Assembly: GCA_001695595.3 (NCBI GenBank)
Contig: MBPM02000053.1
Coordinates: forward strand, 62,001 to 126,000
DNA length: 64,000 nt
Source: Plasmopara viticola
Lineage: Eukaryota > Oomycota > Peronosporomycetes > Peronosporales > Peronosporaceae
Direction of reading: 5' to 3'
This document shows, piece by piece, positions 24,561 through 35,580 of the stretch. The notes under the pieces were generated by a model, which searched no databases, was not told the DNA's origin, and was given only the letters and a program-made list of their open reading frames with translations. Both the position numbers and the translations under genes were made by a program. Within the stretch, counting starts at the first letter, position 1. Every line of letters begins with the position of its first letter.

Positions 24561-26656
24561 ATAGTAATATTGGCGAATGAAAGTGTTGACATGATGCCGC
24601 ATATTGCTCTAACGGCTACAGAAGTGATAGCGGAAAACACTGGTAAGATAATGGTAGGGTCATGCTGCCATCATTAGATTACTTTACTAGCGAGGAACAA
24701 AAAAATTGTTTGGAGGTAGCATAGGCTTCTGAAATGAGGGCCTGAACACAATCACTTCAAATTCTGCCTCCTACTGCGCACAACTTTACAACACTTTAGT
24801 GCTAGTTTGGAATCTAGTACAACACCCTTAATGAAATGATTCTTGACCCTACATACCCCTACAATTAGGGTGCATCAGACCTTCACTTGCGCTTATGATC
24901 CGTAAGTCTGCCTTACATGCATTCGAGGTGTGACATAGATGACGCGGAAAACCACTTTCGCTGATTGCTGCGTAGCGATTGCTCATACTAGTGGACAAAG
25001 AAAGCAAACCTTTAATTTTCATCAATTTTGCACCATTAAATTACCTAGAAATGTAATGAAAGAGTAATTCACTGAATGATTTCGCAATGACACTTGTATG
25101 TTATAAGATTGTTAGGCGTTGAAGCCATTTTTTGACCTTATCGTGTTGCATTTTCATCTTTGCAGTGGATGGAATTTTGATGTGCATTACGATTTGTATA
25201 AATTAAGTGATAATGATATCCGAATTTGCCGTTGCGCGAAAGATCGGTGATAATAAGTATTTTACGTATTGTATTGTATTGTATTACATTATCGCGTTGC
25301 CAAGTTATGCACATGCTAGGCTCAGTCTGGCTAGTCCACGGCATAGGGTGGTGTCCGCATACGTCGGGTCTCGTTTGGCGGGCAGTGCAGCCAGCATCGA
25401 GGTCATGAGGGTCTTCCATTGTTTTGTATAGCTCTGACTTGGTAAGAGCCCAGGTGGCGCTCTGGTGCTGGAGACCGTCGCGTCGAGGGTGAGACTCGTT
25501 AGAGACCTGCAGATGCTCGAGAGCACCTGCCCGAAGCGCGCGAGCATTTAGCCCCCGCGCTTGGAAGGAGGGCGTCACCCCAACCTTTTCCGAAGCAGTA
25601 TTTTACGCATGACAAGTATTCCGCAGATTTTCGTTCACAACTGAAACGCGGTTGACCTAAAATCGACATACTGTTGCGTGGGCTCATAAGGCTCCCCGGC
25701 TTCCCTTTGGCTCACATAAAATTGCATCTGACTCTTCTACAAGGGTAGAATGATCTTCCTAATTTTTCTCATCGCTGTAAACATGGGGTGCTCATTCGAT
25801 CCGTTTCCGGCTACGATTTTTCTTCACCTATAAATCTCTTAGCCAAACTTCAATCGATGCTTGGGTCATTTTCTGATTCTCTTAAAATTTCCTAACTTGT
25901 TTACAAAATCGTGGCTCCCAAAGTTTAAGACCCTCGCAGATCCAAGTGTTAGCCAGATAATTACTGGTTTTATGGAAAGACCGCAACTTCTGGTCCGCCT
26001 TTCCTCGGCACGACACGACGTCTTTTGAGTTGGATTCTTTTTTGTCTTTGAATATACGCCGACAACTGGGAAAAGTGTCACTACGATGCCAAGACCAACA
26101 CATTCTGCGAGTAGGGTGCCAATGAACTGAAGTCGAGCAATGAAAGCAGGGACTAATTGTGTAAGTCGGTGTGCAGGCGAGTGAGGATCTAGGTGATCAT
26201 CGTACCCTCACACGGACCTCACGCCGATACAGATGTGTAAGCGTAAGTGAGACCTAGTATCCAGTCGAAACAATGGTGGCTTTAAGTGCACAAAATATGT
26301 GATTGACACTGAGTAAAGCATGTTTTCAATAAATTTCCTTCGTATTTTAAGGCGAAGGCTTTTCAAACATGAAGTGCAAAGCCCTGTGTGATGAATGTGA
26401 TCTCGACACAATCTAAGACATAGTTTAAAGACATAGTTTATTGCCTGCGATTGGGTCATACCTTATGGTAAGCAGATTGCTTTCCGTCTTGCCTAAAGTG
26501 CGATGTGAGATCGCTGGTAATGGCGAGATTTAGAAGCGGGAGAGTTATACGCCTGTTTAAAAGGGTCACATTATCGGAATTTAACAACAAGTCTCCCTTA
26601 TAAAGCTCACATATTCTTATGTCTATATTGACTTGAGCTAGAGCATGTAATTCATT
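24561..26656. other. Gene-free region before the VPS13-like gene
   Basis: No recognisable gene. It contains a short pentanucleotide repeat (TATTG)n at about 25266-25286. Overlapping ORFs at 25138-25687 on both strands show no domain. The distal part is the 3' flank of the VPS13-like gene. Confidence 0.4.
25266..25286. repeat. (TATTG)n microsatellite
   Basis: Four consecutive copies of the pentamer TATTG followed by TATTA are visible. Confidence 0.7.
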
Positions 26657-29600
26657 TCATTTAAACTCGCAAGATACGCGAATGGTGCCTGCCTTCACAG
26701 CGTCGGGTGGAAGACTCGCCATGTCATCAGCAGATACAAGAGAACTTATCGAAAGCGAGCGAGACGATGTAGCTGAGCCAGTGACTTCAATCTTTACGGT
26801 TAAATATCCAACCAACATGCCATTCTGGTCCATCAGTACCAATTCCTCTTCCTTTTCAGCAGCATTGATCCTTGTCGCGTCAATATCCAAAGTTGCAGAG
26901 CCTAGACGCGTGTCCACTATCATGCTTTTATCTTTAAGTGAAACCACCAGCCTCGAATCGGCTCCGCTGCGGTGCAGCTCCTTGCTGGTTAGCGGAAACG
27001 TAAAGCTTTCGCTCCACGACGCGTGACCTACCAGCTCCTTCTTCTTGTTCTTGATGAACGTCATCTTGGTCGTGTTTGTCCGATTCGCATTTTTGCCGAC
27101 ATGTACCGAGATGTATGGCGAGATGTTAGGCGAGCTGCTGCCCAAGTTGCCTAATCCAAGCATGCCACTCCCAGTTGAGCTCGTTACTATCATATCTCTT
27201 AGTGACAGAACTGTCACGAGCACTTGATGTTTTTCATCACCAAAAGAGGAACCACAATTTGCTTTTTTAGCGCTATTTTTCTTTAGCATCACGAGCGGAT
27301 AGTCTTTTTCTGTAATCATGTGGCTTGTATTTTTTGTCGTGTCTCCAGGCTTTACCTGCGTGTGCACCCATTTGGCTAAGTCTGACGAGAATTCAGGCGG
27401 TTCAAAATCTTCTTGCAGCTTCGACATGCTAATAATGCACTTCCCGACAGTCTTGGCCACAGTTCCGCCGTAAGAATCTTTCACCACAAACTGCACTGCA
27501 TTTTCATCGCCAGTCAATGCCACTTGGGTCTTCTCTTGCCAAATTGGGTTGACAGTGTTGTAAACGACTGCGGTCTTCATTACATCGACACCGTCAATGC
27601 GCACGACACATAACGGATCGCACGATTTATCTGAGTCTAATCCATTCGCACCCAATACCTCTATTTCTAACAAAGCCGGCCTATAGTGCTCTTCGTCAAA
27701 TTCTGCAATAACCTTGCCATTTTCAACGAGCTTTGGCTTGCGCCGCCGGCCGCCAAACGGAGAACGATCCACAACGGTTGACTGTACGCCCAGCGCAAGA
27801 GTGTGAGATGTTGCCGTTAAGCCCTTAAGCAGGACAACGCCGGGTCCCGTAATACCTTGCACCGTGCCCTGCACAAGACCAGTTACCCCGCCCTTGATAG
27901 CGCCTTCCACAGGTTTCGTGAAGATGCCAGTAAAGCCGCGACCAAGATCCTTGGCAAACTTGATCCCAACATTATCAGTCGACGACGAAGTATCACCGTC
28001 AGCATTGGTAGCGTGACTTTCATCGGCAAACTCACCTACAAACTTATCTAGTGACCCCGTAATCTTTGCAACTGAAGATGCACTTGACTTCACGATAGTC
28101 TTACCCAAAACCTTAACACCCTCACCACGAGTCTGAGCGTCCCCAGTCAATTCACCTTTTGTGATCTTTAAAAACTCCACGACACCAGAGCCCAAATCTT
28201 CAACAAGTCCAATCGGATTTCCAATAATGTCTGCGCTGCCAATTAGGCGATAAGCCTGCAACACGCCTTGCTGAACATAGTTTGCAACCAACTGGTTTTG
28301 TAGCCGCTGTTTCGTCGTGAAGCAACGCACGATCACGATCTCACTGAAGCTGAACGTCGGCGAACCAGAAAGATTCGATCCAATAAGTCCAATGACCTGG
28401 CTTAGGAAGCCAAATATTATGGAATTACCTCCGCCCGTCGACGAGACTATATCTTTGCGTGTAATTGAGTACTCCAGATCCACAGACAGCGACGATATAC
28501 GTAGAAGATCGAAATACACTAGATCCGACTGAATCCCACCATCTTCTGTCACTAGCATCACAGGCATTGGTGGAGCACGACGCTTTAGCGTACGCTCAAG
28601 CGTCAACCTTGAACGGTGTGCCACAGTTGCGTCCGAAACCAAATACGGCTCTAGTAACTTGACGAGATTCACCAAGTAGTCAATGTCTACCTTTACCGCT
28701 AAATCACTCAGGCTGAACTCAAGCAATTTGTAACTTCCCAAACGAGCCTCAAGATCGGCATTCAACACGAGCTTCAAAAGTGGTTCCGGTGGCTTGCCAA
28801 CAGACTTGTCACTGTACCCCGCGTTCACTGGGTTCATTATCACAGGAAATTTGGCAGTGGACAGCATATTATCTACTTGACAATGAAACACTGAGAACGT
28901 CCATTCCAAGGAGGCAGGCGCTTTTTGCACTTGTATTATATCTATTGACGAGAAAAAAACTTCCTGCGGCCACCCATCAAGAACAGAGAAGCCCAAGCCA
29001 TCGAATCTGATGTCGAAAGACGATGCATATAACATTCGCCGGTGCTTGAGGTCGCCTTCGCCGTCTGAGTCTTGGTTTTTTTCCAAAAGGCTGAGCTCTA
29101 GCTCCTTCTCTGTAATCTTTAACACGCGAGTACTCTCTTCTACAGTCACTTGAACGGTAAGCTCGATGGGATGCTGTTTCTCGCCATCACTGGATACCCA
29201 CATGGTAATAGGATCTAGGTAGCCCACAAAGTCAATGTCATACTTCTTGGTTTGCGTCTTGGGAGCATCTACATGTGAAAGGCGAAGCTCGAGGTGGCGC
29301 TCCTTCGATAATGGATTGAACCAAGCAAATGCATGCCACGCACCCGATTTGACGGTGGCTGCTACCTTTTTGTGTCCGCCACCGAAAATAGACGACTCAC
29401 CCAGCTGCGCACAGTCCACTTTAAATGGCGTATAATTCTCAATGCGATATGGGGGCGCACAAGACACATCCGTTAAAACCACATACACATACATGTCAAC
29501 TACTTGCACACTTGCTTGGCAGATGATGTGTCGCTGGCGCACTGATGAGTAGACTTGCATGTAAAGATCTCCAGCATTATTGACCGGTATCGCAAACGAC

Positions 29601-32600
29601 CAATTCTTCTTGTCGGTGTCGGAGTCCCAGTTTTTAGAAAACGAGAACGAAACGTAACGCTGGCTATGCTGCACCGATTCACCTCTTTTAAGCGAGCCAA
29701 AATGATACAGAGGTGTCGTCTGTCCATCATCCAGTGCTAGGTGCAACTGTTTCACGTCCTCGACGCTCCGTTTATGAAACATGTCATCGACTTTTGTAGT
29801 GTCACTATCGTGCGAAGCAAAGCTTTGAATGTACAGCTTTTGGTTTAACCGGTTGTGCACAAAGTACCGTGGACTCACTGTAAGCGCCACGCTCGGTTCG
29901 AAAAGCCCGTATAGACCCTCCATTTTCACGCTGAAGACGCTTGGACCGCAAACGATCTCACCCATTGTGTTGATGGCGGTCGTGTTAACCGGTTCCGACC
30001 ATTCCGCGTTTGCAATTGCATGTTCTGACACTGCAGAAACCTTAAACGCCGTCTCTGGCATATTACCTAATTCCCCCCACGCTTCCGGGCGGCGATTTAA
30101 ATTAGCAAATGGCTTTAAGCTCAGACGGTCTTGTTCTAGCGACGTCATAATCGGGTAGCTGAACGGTGCGGACACATCCATTGCTTTAAATGAACCTCGC
30201 TTCGCACCAGGTTCGGTTGATGCCAACGAAAATGCAAGAGAAGTGTTGTCCACAATCCAGTAGGGACTTGAAAAACGTACAAGTCGGGGATAAGTTGGGA
30301 GCGTAATTCGGTCAATGTTAAAGCTGAGACCAATGTCGACTTCTATCTTCTCTCGAGATGTCGTGAACTGCTCCACGCCTTTATGAATCATCATTAAAAG
30401 CGGATTTGACCACGAAGATGCAACATGCTTGCCTGTGCTCTTTTTCCTGGCAACTAGTCGAACAGAAAAATATCCTGGGTGTACCCCAGAAACGCCAGAC
30501 ACTTCACTAATGTGTCCTGATTCTACCACGCCGCTCAACACGCAATCAGATGGTCCCGGTGCACTTTCTTGACGCAGAAGTGCCTCAACTTTAGCATAGT
30601 CAGCCTTCATGTCTTTCACGGAACTAGTCTTGTATTCAATAAAGCGGTATTCCATTTCATACGGAAGCGAGTTACGCACCACGAATGGAGGCAGCAGTGC
30701 CAATTCCCACTCAAAATGCGACAGCAAGTGCCAACGACGCACAATCATGTTGGGAGTTAGACTTTTAATGACTTCTGTGCATGTTTCCGCAGTCTCGCCA
30801 TAAACAATAGTACCACCTCGTCGCTGTTTTTTCTTTGCCTCGCGTTGAGTTTCATGCTCCTCCACCTCTTTTATCGCCTTGGTCGATGTCAAAACGTCGT
30901 TGTTTAATGAAGTCTTCACAATCCAGTGTTCGTGATTTTTTGGGCGAGCGTAGAACTCTGTAATTCCCATAAGAAGTGACAGCGGCAGCGAAATGCGTTC
31001 ATTTGGCTGCAACTTGATAATAGGAGATTCAATAGACTTTCTCTTTTCGCTTGCAAGGCTCAGATATTGCATTTCATAGCTTTCAGAGCTATGATTGCAA
31101 AAGTAAGTATTGGATCGTAGCACAATTAGTTGATGCCGCGGGTTTTCTAGCCGCGAGAATACAGTAATGAAGAGAGTGGACGGCGACGCCTCTGCAGTGC
31201 TCACACCAACGCTAACAATACCAAATGGTGGAAGCTTCACTGCGGTTTTGCTCATGCCCCATTGATCAATGCTAAGCGAGTCCAACGTAGCTTGACCATC
31301 GTTTAGAGCTCCGTTTTTTATGTGGGCACGATTGTGCGCCTCAATCTCGATTGATTGGTCACTGCCATTGAAAAGTAAGGTGACTTTGCATCCTGTCAAG
31401 TTTTGCACAAGACAATCATTTTCTTTGTGCCTCTTTGCAGCAGCGGAGCTTTGAAAGCTGTCTTGATATTTCTGTAAAGCATTCTGTTGGGCCTCACCGT
31501 CAATGGCGTCCATCAGAGCACGGTAAGTTTTCAGCACACTAGGTGTTACATTGATCTGAAAACGTTTAGCAGCCTCCAACAAAACAGAGCAACCATTCTC
31601 GCCGGCGCCAGACGAAACGCCAGCAACCAAATCCCATGGTTCAATAATACTTTCCATATCGTTCGCGATATCACTGTAGCAAGATGAAGATATCTTGAAC
31701 CCAAGCAGAATTGTCCAATCAGAATTACCGGACATCGCCAAACAAATCCAGTCTACAGGTCCGATCTCGCCAATGTCCTTGCCAGTAAAAACCATTGACA
31801 TTTTGACGTTCTTAATTATTAAATTGCCGCGGCAAAAGCATGCAGGTAATTCAGTGTCTGTGAGAACAAAGCGCAAATTCCCCATCTTGCAATCGGTGGA
31901 AAAGTGCAACTCTTTTTTCACCGGATTTACGTCCTGGGCAAATTTGCTTACAAGTTGCTCGACTTCCTCAGAAGCTGCACTAAATATGCCGTCTCGCTTC
32001 TTCTTCGCAATCACCTTTGCCGCACTTTGATACTCACTTATTCCTCCACAACGCGTAAAGGGCTTAAGGAGCCATTCAAACATTACACTATCAGTACAGT
32101 TGTCTTGTATTGCTGGCAGAACCAAAGCATCCCAAATTAGGTTGGCTGCATCATAGTTTTTTAGCAGACGAACCAGCTTTTTCTGCACATCTACGGGATT
32201 TTGGTCGCCCATCGATCGATTCGTAACGCGAGCTTCGCACTCAAACAATTCCCAAAATCGACTCTCAAAAACCGGACGTTTAATCCATTCAGCAAGCTGC
32301 TCAGACGAAGTGATCTTTGTCTCGCACATTCTATTTATTACTTCAAACGAATGGTACTCATTGCCACGCAGATTTAAAAATCCACTAAGGGCATTACTGC
32401 CGTTTCGTGGGCCCAATCCAGTTGCTGTAGCTTCACCAGACATTAAATCATCGCGCAAAAAAGCTCTCAGCTCTTCAAACTCTAAGTACCCATTGCCGTC
32501 CTGGTCAATTTCCTTGAATAACTCACAAACGAAGTACTCCAACTCGCTTTCCAGTAGCGTATCACCAACTTTTACGCGGCGCAGCAAGAGCAAAAGCTCG

Positions 32601-35326
32601 GCCAGCTCTATACGCCCGTTTCCATTTTCATCAATTTCATTAAAAAGACGATGTAGTCGGTCAAGAACTCCATTAACTTCAGCCTGGCGACGTATTTCAT
32701 TTTGCTTGACGCGACTTTCAAGGCGAAGTCGGGCTTGGTCGGGCGTTGTCGTCTGAATTTTTCCAAGAGCTTCCCCGCAAGATGCCAGCAGTGATATACT
32801 GAGATCCGAACCAGCGACCAAGACATCCGGCATGTGCATCTTCACACTTTGATGACAAATCAATGAATTTTTGGCGTCTTGTTCGAGAACAAATTGGAAC
32901 GCAATGCTTGTTGAGGCTAGGATTGTCTCCATGCTTTTAGCTCCTTCAACGTACTGCGCTCCTATGCTGAGGCTGTTCACATTAAACTCCACTAGCTCTT
33001 TCACCTTAGAGCTTTCGAGATGAATGCTTAATGTGGCCGGCACGTCAACGCGGCAGTCCACGACATATTCACTTTGCCACGTTTCTACATTTATGTCCGT
33101 AAACAACAACTTCGAAAATGATTGCGTTGGTAGCATGACAATGCGACAGTCGTTTATGTTCACATCAAGATTCAGCAACATGCCGTTAAGCAGACTAAAC
33201 GGAGACATTGAGACGTCCTTAGTTATCGTTTCCAAGTCACTTTTGATGACTTGAACCACCGCAGGCGATGACTCTACACGAACAACTGGCGTGATGGGCG
33301 GACGCGCTGATGATAACACTTGAGTAGACTTCGTGCTCAGTCGATCCACGTACAGCAGAAAATGCTCAAGTTCATTCGCAGAAAGCACTATCTTAATATT
33401 GTTTACGGCAGCACATAGGTCCTGCTTTCCACTTTCAAATTGGCTGACACGAGCAGTGAGCATCTGAGGCAATGTGATTCCATCCGACATGGCAGCCTCC
33501 TTACTGAAGTCGGCAAACAACAGCTTGGCCGTCGGAGAAAGAGGGCTCAGTACTGAAGTTCCAACAAACACAGCAAATGTGGTCTGCCCCAACACCAAGT
33601 CTACGTCAAGCTTCAACTTTTCGTTTCCTTGTGCAACCGAGAATATGCGCGCATTGACACCGAAGCCGACTACAACCATCTCGGCAACCTGACGACCGCG
33701 TTCAGCGAAATTGATGCTTATGTTGTCCCAGCGCAACGCGATCTGCATAGCACTAAACACTATGTTGCTCGGCTTAGCAGCGTTCTCCTGAACAATCGCA
33801 GTATAATCTGCAAGCGACAACTCATCTTGATTGTGACGGAAGTACTTGGCCAAATTAGTTGCACGACTGCGAAGCTTTAAAATCTTATTCAGCGTCATTG
33901 AAGCTTCAATTTTGCAAAGCCTTTCTTTATAATTCTTTTTCTCCTGCGTCGAGAGGGATTTATTACTATCCACTTTGTCATAGTTTGCAATGTAAAAGGC
34001 CTCATCATCTTGAGAAACGGGTTTGCGAACCGTCTCATCGTGTTCCAGCATGCGCATCGACTGTACTAGAGCCTGGTGGTCCGTGTACGGCACAAACAGA
34101 TCACGCAGCACTTCCACCAGGAGTTCACGTGTGACAGAGATGGTGTTGACTTTAGACGACGCAATTTCCACTTGCGCTAAGCGATATTTCATTGGGATAG
34201 GAGCGACAAAAGCCACTATTCCTAGCAATCTAGGCATAGAAGGCACCTTTAGCTTCAAATCAAGGTCAGAAATCGACAGCAGAGGTGTCCCACCACGACC
34301 GACTTCATTGTTGTCCTTCAGCAAAGCTGGCTGTTTTTTAATGGCCGCAGTGACATCCTCTCTTTCACCAACACTAGCAGCACAGATATTAAAACCCTTC
34401 ATAAATATCGCGTACTCCACAAGAATCTCCTCCGACGTTAGAATAAGCTGCAAAGCTTTTTGGATATTTTCGTGCAGAATATTCGTAAGCAAGTCAAGCG
34501 ATTTCAATGATACGACTAATCGTGTGGGTTTAAGCACCACAGGAATTGAGCTGGCAGTGTCCACTTCCACCTCCTCATCCTTCTCAGCTTCATCGTCATG
34601 GCCATCAATTGCAGAACTTCCGGGCGTCAAGCCCGTAATAGCAACTCTCACATTGCTCACGTGAACATCCACTTGAGCCGCGATTTGCTGAAGCACGCGA
34701 TCCTTAAAAGAAAATGTCTTAGAGCGAGCATTGGCGTACCTCTGCTCTTGTTTCTGCCGAAGCTCCGACGAAGTACGCTCCGTCATCAGAAAATTTAGCC
34801 AATAGTTCGCTTCATTGAGCTTCATAGCTACAGCATCTTGCAGCTCAAAGACTCTTTCTGCGTTAGGATCCACAATCTTGCCATCAACTACCACGCCTTC
34901 CATCTTGACCACCACTCTCCAGGTTGTAGCTAGCTGAATGACAATCTTCTTAATGCTCACACTTTTAAGCTCCACTGGGGCTAACCCTTGTTTGGCAAAG
35001 GCCAGCGTTTTAAGGAACTCGCTCTGCAACTGAACAAAGAAAAACGAGATTGTGATGCCTCGGAGCAGCTTCGAGGCCGCGTCGCCACCATGCTGACTAC
35101 GGACCGAGAAGGATCCAAAGGCATATTCAACCTGGATGCTGTCAGTCAGGTAAACGGCTGCGAATTTGTGCACAAGACTCGAAAGAAGCGGGAAGACCGT
35201 ATAGCGTGCCAGCACCGGCACGACACATAGTGAGAGCGACACGCACACGCTCAGTAGCGTGACCGCTAGCACCCCGAGCATGTTGGGCGAGCGGTGTGTA
35301 AGATAAACCAGCAGCTTGACCGGCAA
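26657..35326 (-). CDS. VPS13: VPS13-family bridge-like lipid-transfer protein with EF-hands and C2 domains
   Basis: One uninterrupted 2889-aa reading frame. VPS13 proteins form a long hydrophobic groove that moves phospholipids in bulk between organelles at contact sites. The N-terminus has a hydrophobic segment (LGVLAVTLLSVCVSLSLCVV), then a chorein-like start. Two canonical EF-hands lie at about 893-959 (DENGNGRIELAEL and DQDGNGYLEFEEL). The beta-rich section at about 1540-2000 fits the VPS13 adaptor-binding region, with repeated elements such as PPFVVRNSLPYEMEY and SSPYWIVDNTS. The C-terminal hallmark is the Gly-rich block near 2480-2510 (FTKPVEGAIKGGVTGLVQG). Two C2 domains follow at about 2550-2650 (NGLDSDKSCDPLCVV) and 2695-2830. 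VPS13 proteins more often end in a PH-like domain, so the C2 pair and internal EF-hands suggest calcium control. Met 16 (35281) is an alternative start. Confidence 0.88.
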   Translation of the reverse strand: MPVKLLVYLTHRSPNMLGVLAVTLLSVCVSLSLCVVPVLARYTVFPLLSSLVHKFAAVYLTDSIQVEYAFGSFSVRSQHGGDAASKLLRGITISFFFVQLQSEFLKTLAFAKQGLAPVELKSVSIKKIVIQLATTWRVVVKMEGVVVDGKIVDPNAERVFELQDAVAMKLNEANYWLNFLMTERTSSELRQKQEQRYANARSKTFSFKDRVLQQIAAQVDVHVSNVRVAITGLTPGSSAIDGHDDEAEKDEEVEVDTASSIPVVLKPTRLVVSLKSLDLLTNILHENIQKALQLILTSEEILVEYAIFMKGFNICAASVGEREDVTAAIKKQPALLKDNNEVGRGGTPLLSISDLDLKLKVPSMPRLLGIVAFVAPIPMKYRLAQVEIASSKVNTISVTRELLVEVLRDLFVPYTDHQALVQSMRMLEHDETVRKPVSQDDEAFYIANYDKVDSNKSLSTQEKKNYKERLCKIEASMTLNKILKLRSRATNLAKYFRHNQDELSLADYTAIVQENAAKPSNIVFSAMQIALRWDNISINFAERGRQVAEMVVVGFGVNARIFSVAQGNEKLKLDVDLVLGQTTFAVFVGTSVLSPLSPTAKLLFADFSKEAAMSDGITLPQMLTARVSQFESGKQDLCAAVNNIKIVLSANELEHFLLYVDRLSTKSTQVLSSARPPITPVVRVESSPAVVQVIKSDLETITKDVSMSPFSLLNGMLLNLDVNINDCRIVMLPTQSFSKLLFTDINVETWQSEYVVDCRVDVPATLSIHLESSKVKELVEFNVNSLSIGAQYVEGAKSMETILASTSIAFQFVLEQDAKNSLICHQSVKMHMPDVLVAGSDLSISLLASCGEALGKIQTTTPDQARLRLESRVKQNEIRRQAEVNGVLDRLHRLFNEIDENGNGRIELAELLLLLRRVKVGDTLLESELEYFVCELFKEIDQDGNGYLEFEELRAFLRDDLMSGEATATGLGPRNGSNALSGFLNLRGNEYHSFEVINRMCETKITSSEQLAEWIKRPVFESRFWELFECEARVTNRSMGDQNPVDVQKKLVRLLKNYDAANLIWDALVLPAIQDNCTDSVMFEWLLKPFTRCGGISEYQSAAKVIAKKKRDGIFSAASEEVEQLVSKFAQDVNPVKKELHFSTDCKMGNLRFVLTDTELPACFCRGNLIIKNVKMSMVFTGKDIGEIGPVDWICLAMSGNSDWTILLGFKISSSCYSDIANDMESIIEPWDLVAGVSSGAGENGCSVLLEAAKRFQINVTPSVLKTYRALMDAIDGEAQQNALQKYQDSFQSSAAAKRHKENDCLVQNLTGCKVTLLFNGSDQSIEIEAHNRAHIKNGALNDGQATLDSLSIDQWGMSKTAVKLPPFGIVSVGVSTAEASPSTLFITVFSRLENPRHQLIVLRSNTYFCNHSSESYEMQYLSLASEKRKSIESPIIKLQPNERISLPLSLLMGITEFYARPKNHEHWIVKTSLNNDVLTSTKAIKEVEEHETQREAKKKQRRGGTIVYGETAETCTEVIKSLTPNMIVRRWHLLSHFEWELALLPPFVVRNSLPYEMEYRFIEYKTSSVKDMKADYAKVEALLRQESAPGPSDCVLSGVVESGHISEVSGVSGVHPGYFSVRLVARKKSTGKHVASSWSNPLLMMIHKGVEQFTTSREKIEVDIGLSFNIDRITLPTYPRLVRFSSPYWIVDNTSLAFSLASTEPGAKRGSFKAMDVSAPFSYPIMTSLEQDRLSLKPFANLNRRPEAWGELGNMPETAFKVSAVSEHAIANAEWSEPVNTTAINTMGEIVCGPSVFSVKMEGLYGLFEPSVALTVSPRYFVHNRLNQKLYIQSFASHDSDTTKVDDMFHKRSVEDVKQLHLALDDGQTTPLYHFGSLKRGESVQHSQRYVSFSFSKNWDSDTDKKNWSFAIPVNNAGDLYMQVYSSVRQRHIICQASVQVVDMYVYVVLTDVSCAPPYRIENYTPFKVDCAQLGESSIFGGGHKKVAATVKSGAWHAFAWFNPLSKERHLELRLSHVDAPKTQTKKYDIDFVGYLDPITMWVSSDGEKQHPIELTVQVTVEESTRVLKITEKELELSLLEKNQDSDGEGDLKHRRMLYASSFDIRFDGLGFSVLDGWPQEVFFSSIDIIQVQKAPASLEWTFSVFHCQVDNMLSTAKFPVIMNPVNAGYSDKSVGKPPEPLLKLVLNADLEARLGSYKLLEFSLSDLAVKVDIDYLVNLVKLLEPYLVSDATVAHRSRLTLERTLKRRAPPMPVMLVTEDGGIQSDLVYFDLLRISSLSVDLEYSITRKDIVSSTGGGNSIIFGFLSQVIGLIGSNLSGSPTFSFSEIVIVRCFTTKQRLQNQLVANYVQQGVLQAYRLIGSADIIGNPIGLVEDLGSGVVEFLKITKGELTGDAQTRGEGVKVLGKTIVKSSASSVAKITGSLDKFVGEFADESHATNADGDTSSSTDNVGIKFAKDLGRGFTGIFTKPVEGAIKGGVTGLVQGTVQGITGPGVVLLKGLTATSHTLALGVQSTVVDRSPFGGRRRKPKLVENGKVIAEFDEEHYRPALLEIEVLGANGLDSDKSCDPLCVVRIDGVDVMKTAVVYNTVNPIWQEKTQVALTGDENAVQFVVKDSYGGTVAKTVGKCIISMSKLQEDFEPPEFSSDLAKWVHTQVKPGDTTKNTSHMITEKDYPLVMLKKNSAKKANCGSSFGDEKHQVLVTVLSLRDMIVTSSTGSGMLGLGNLGSSSPNISPYISVHVGKNANRTNTTKMTFIKNKKKELVGHASWSESFTFPLTSKELHRSGADSRLVVSLKDKSMIVDTRLGSATLDIDATRINAAEKEEELVLMDQNGMLVGYLTVKIEVTGSATSSRSLSISSLVSADDMASLPPDAVKAGTIRVSCEFK

Positions 35327-35382
35327 GGACGTCCAAAGGGGGACTGACCAACACTCCTAATGCGCACTCGATGGCAGCTCTG

Positions 35383-35396
35383 CAAATGATAAATGA
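35383..35396 (-). promoter_or_regulatory. Probable initiator (Inr/FPR-like) of the VPS13-like gene
   Basis: TCATTTATCATTTG on the minus strand matches the oomycete initiator-plus-flanking pattern (YCAYTYYNCAWWT) at all but one position. It lies about 57 nt before the ATG at 35326, in the 254-bp divergent promoter shared with the Nudix gene. Confidence 0.45.
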
Positions 35397-35580
35397 TGCG
35401 ATCCTTTGTTAAATTTCAAAGGCCTCGGTTGAAGGAGTGACTCACTTTACCGATACAAATCATGACTCTTTTGTATGTAAACATCTGCCATCAACGTCAG
35501 GCATAACGCCTGATTTGTTTTCAATCTTCTCTCCTCCCCAACGGCAAATACCGATTTGTGTACCGATTTGGTTTTAAATT

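Noticed and set aside
34023..34664. 213-codon plus-strand ORF inside the VPS13-like gene
   Set aside because: Antisense to a well-supported 2889-aa protein; Ser/Thr-rich product typical of a shadow frame.
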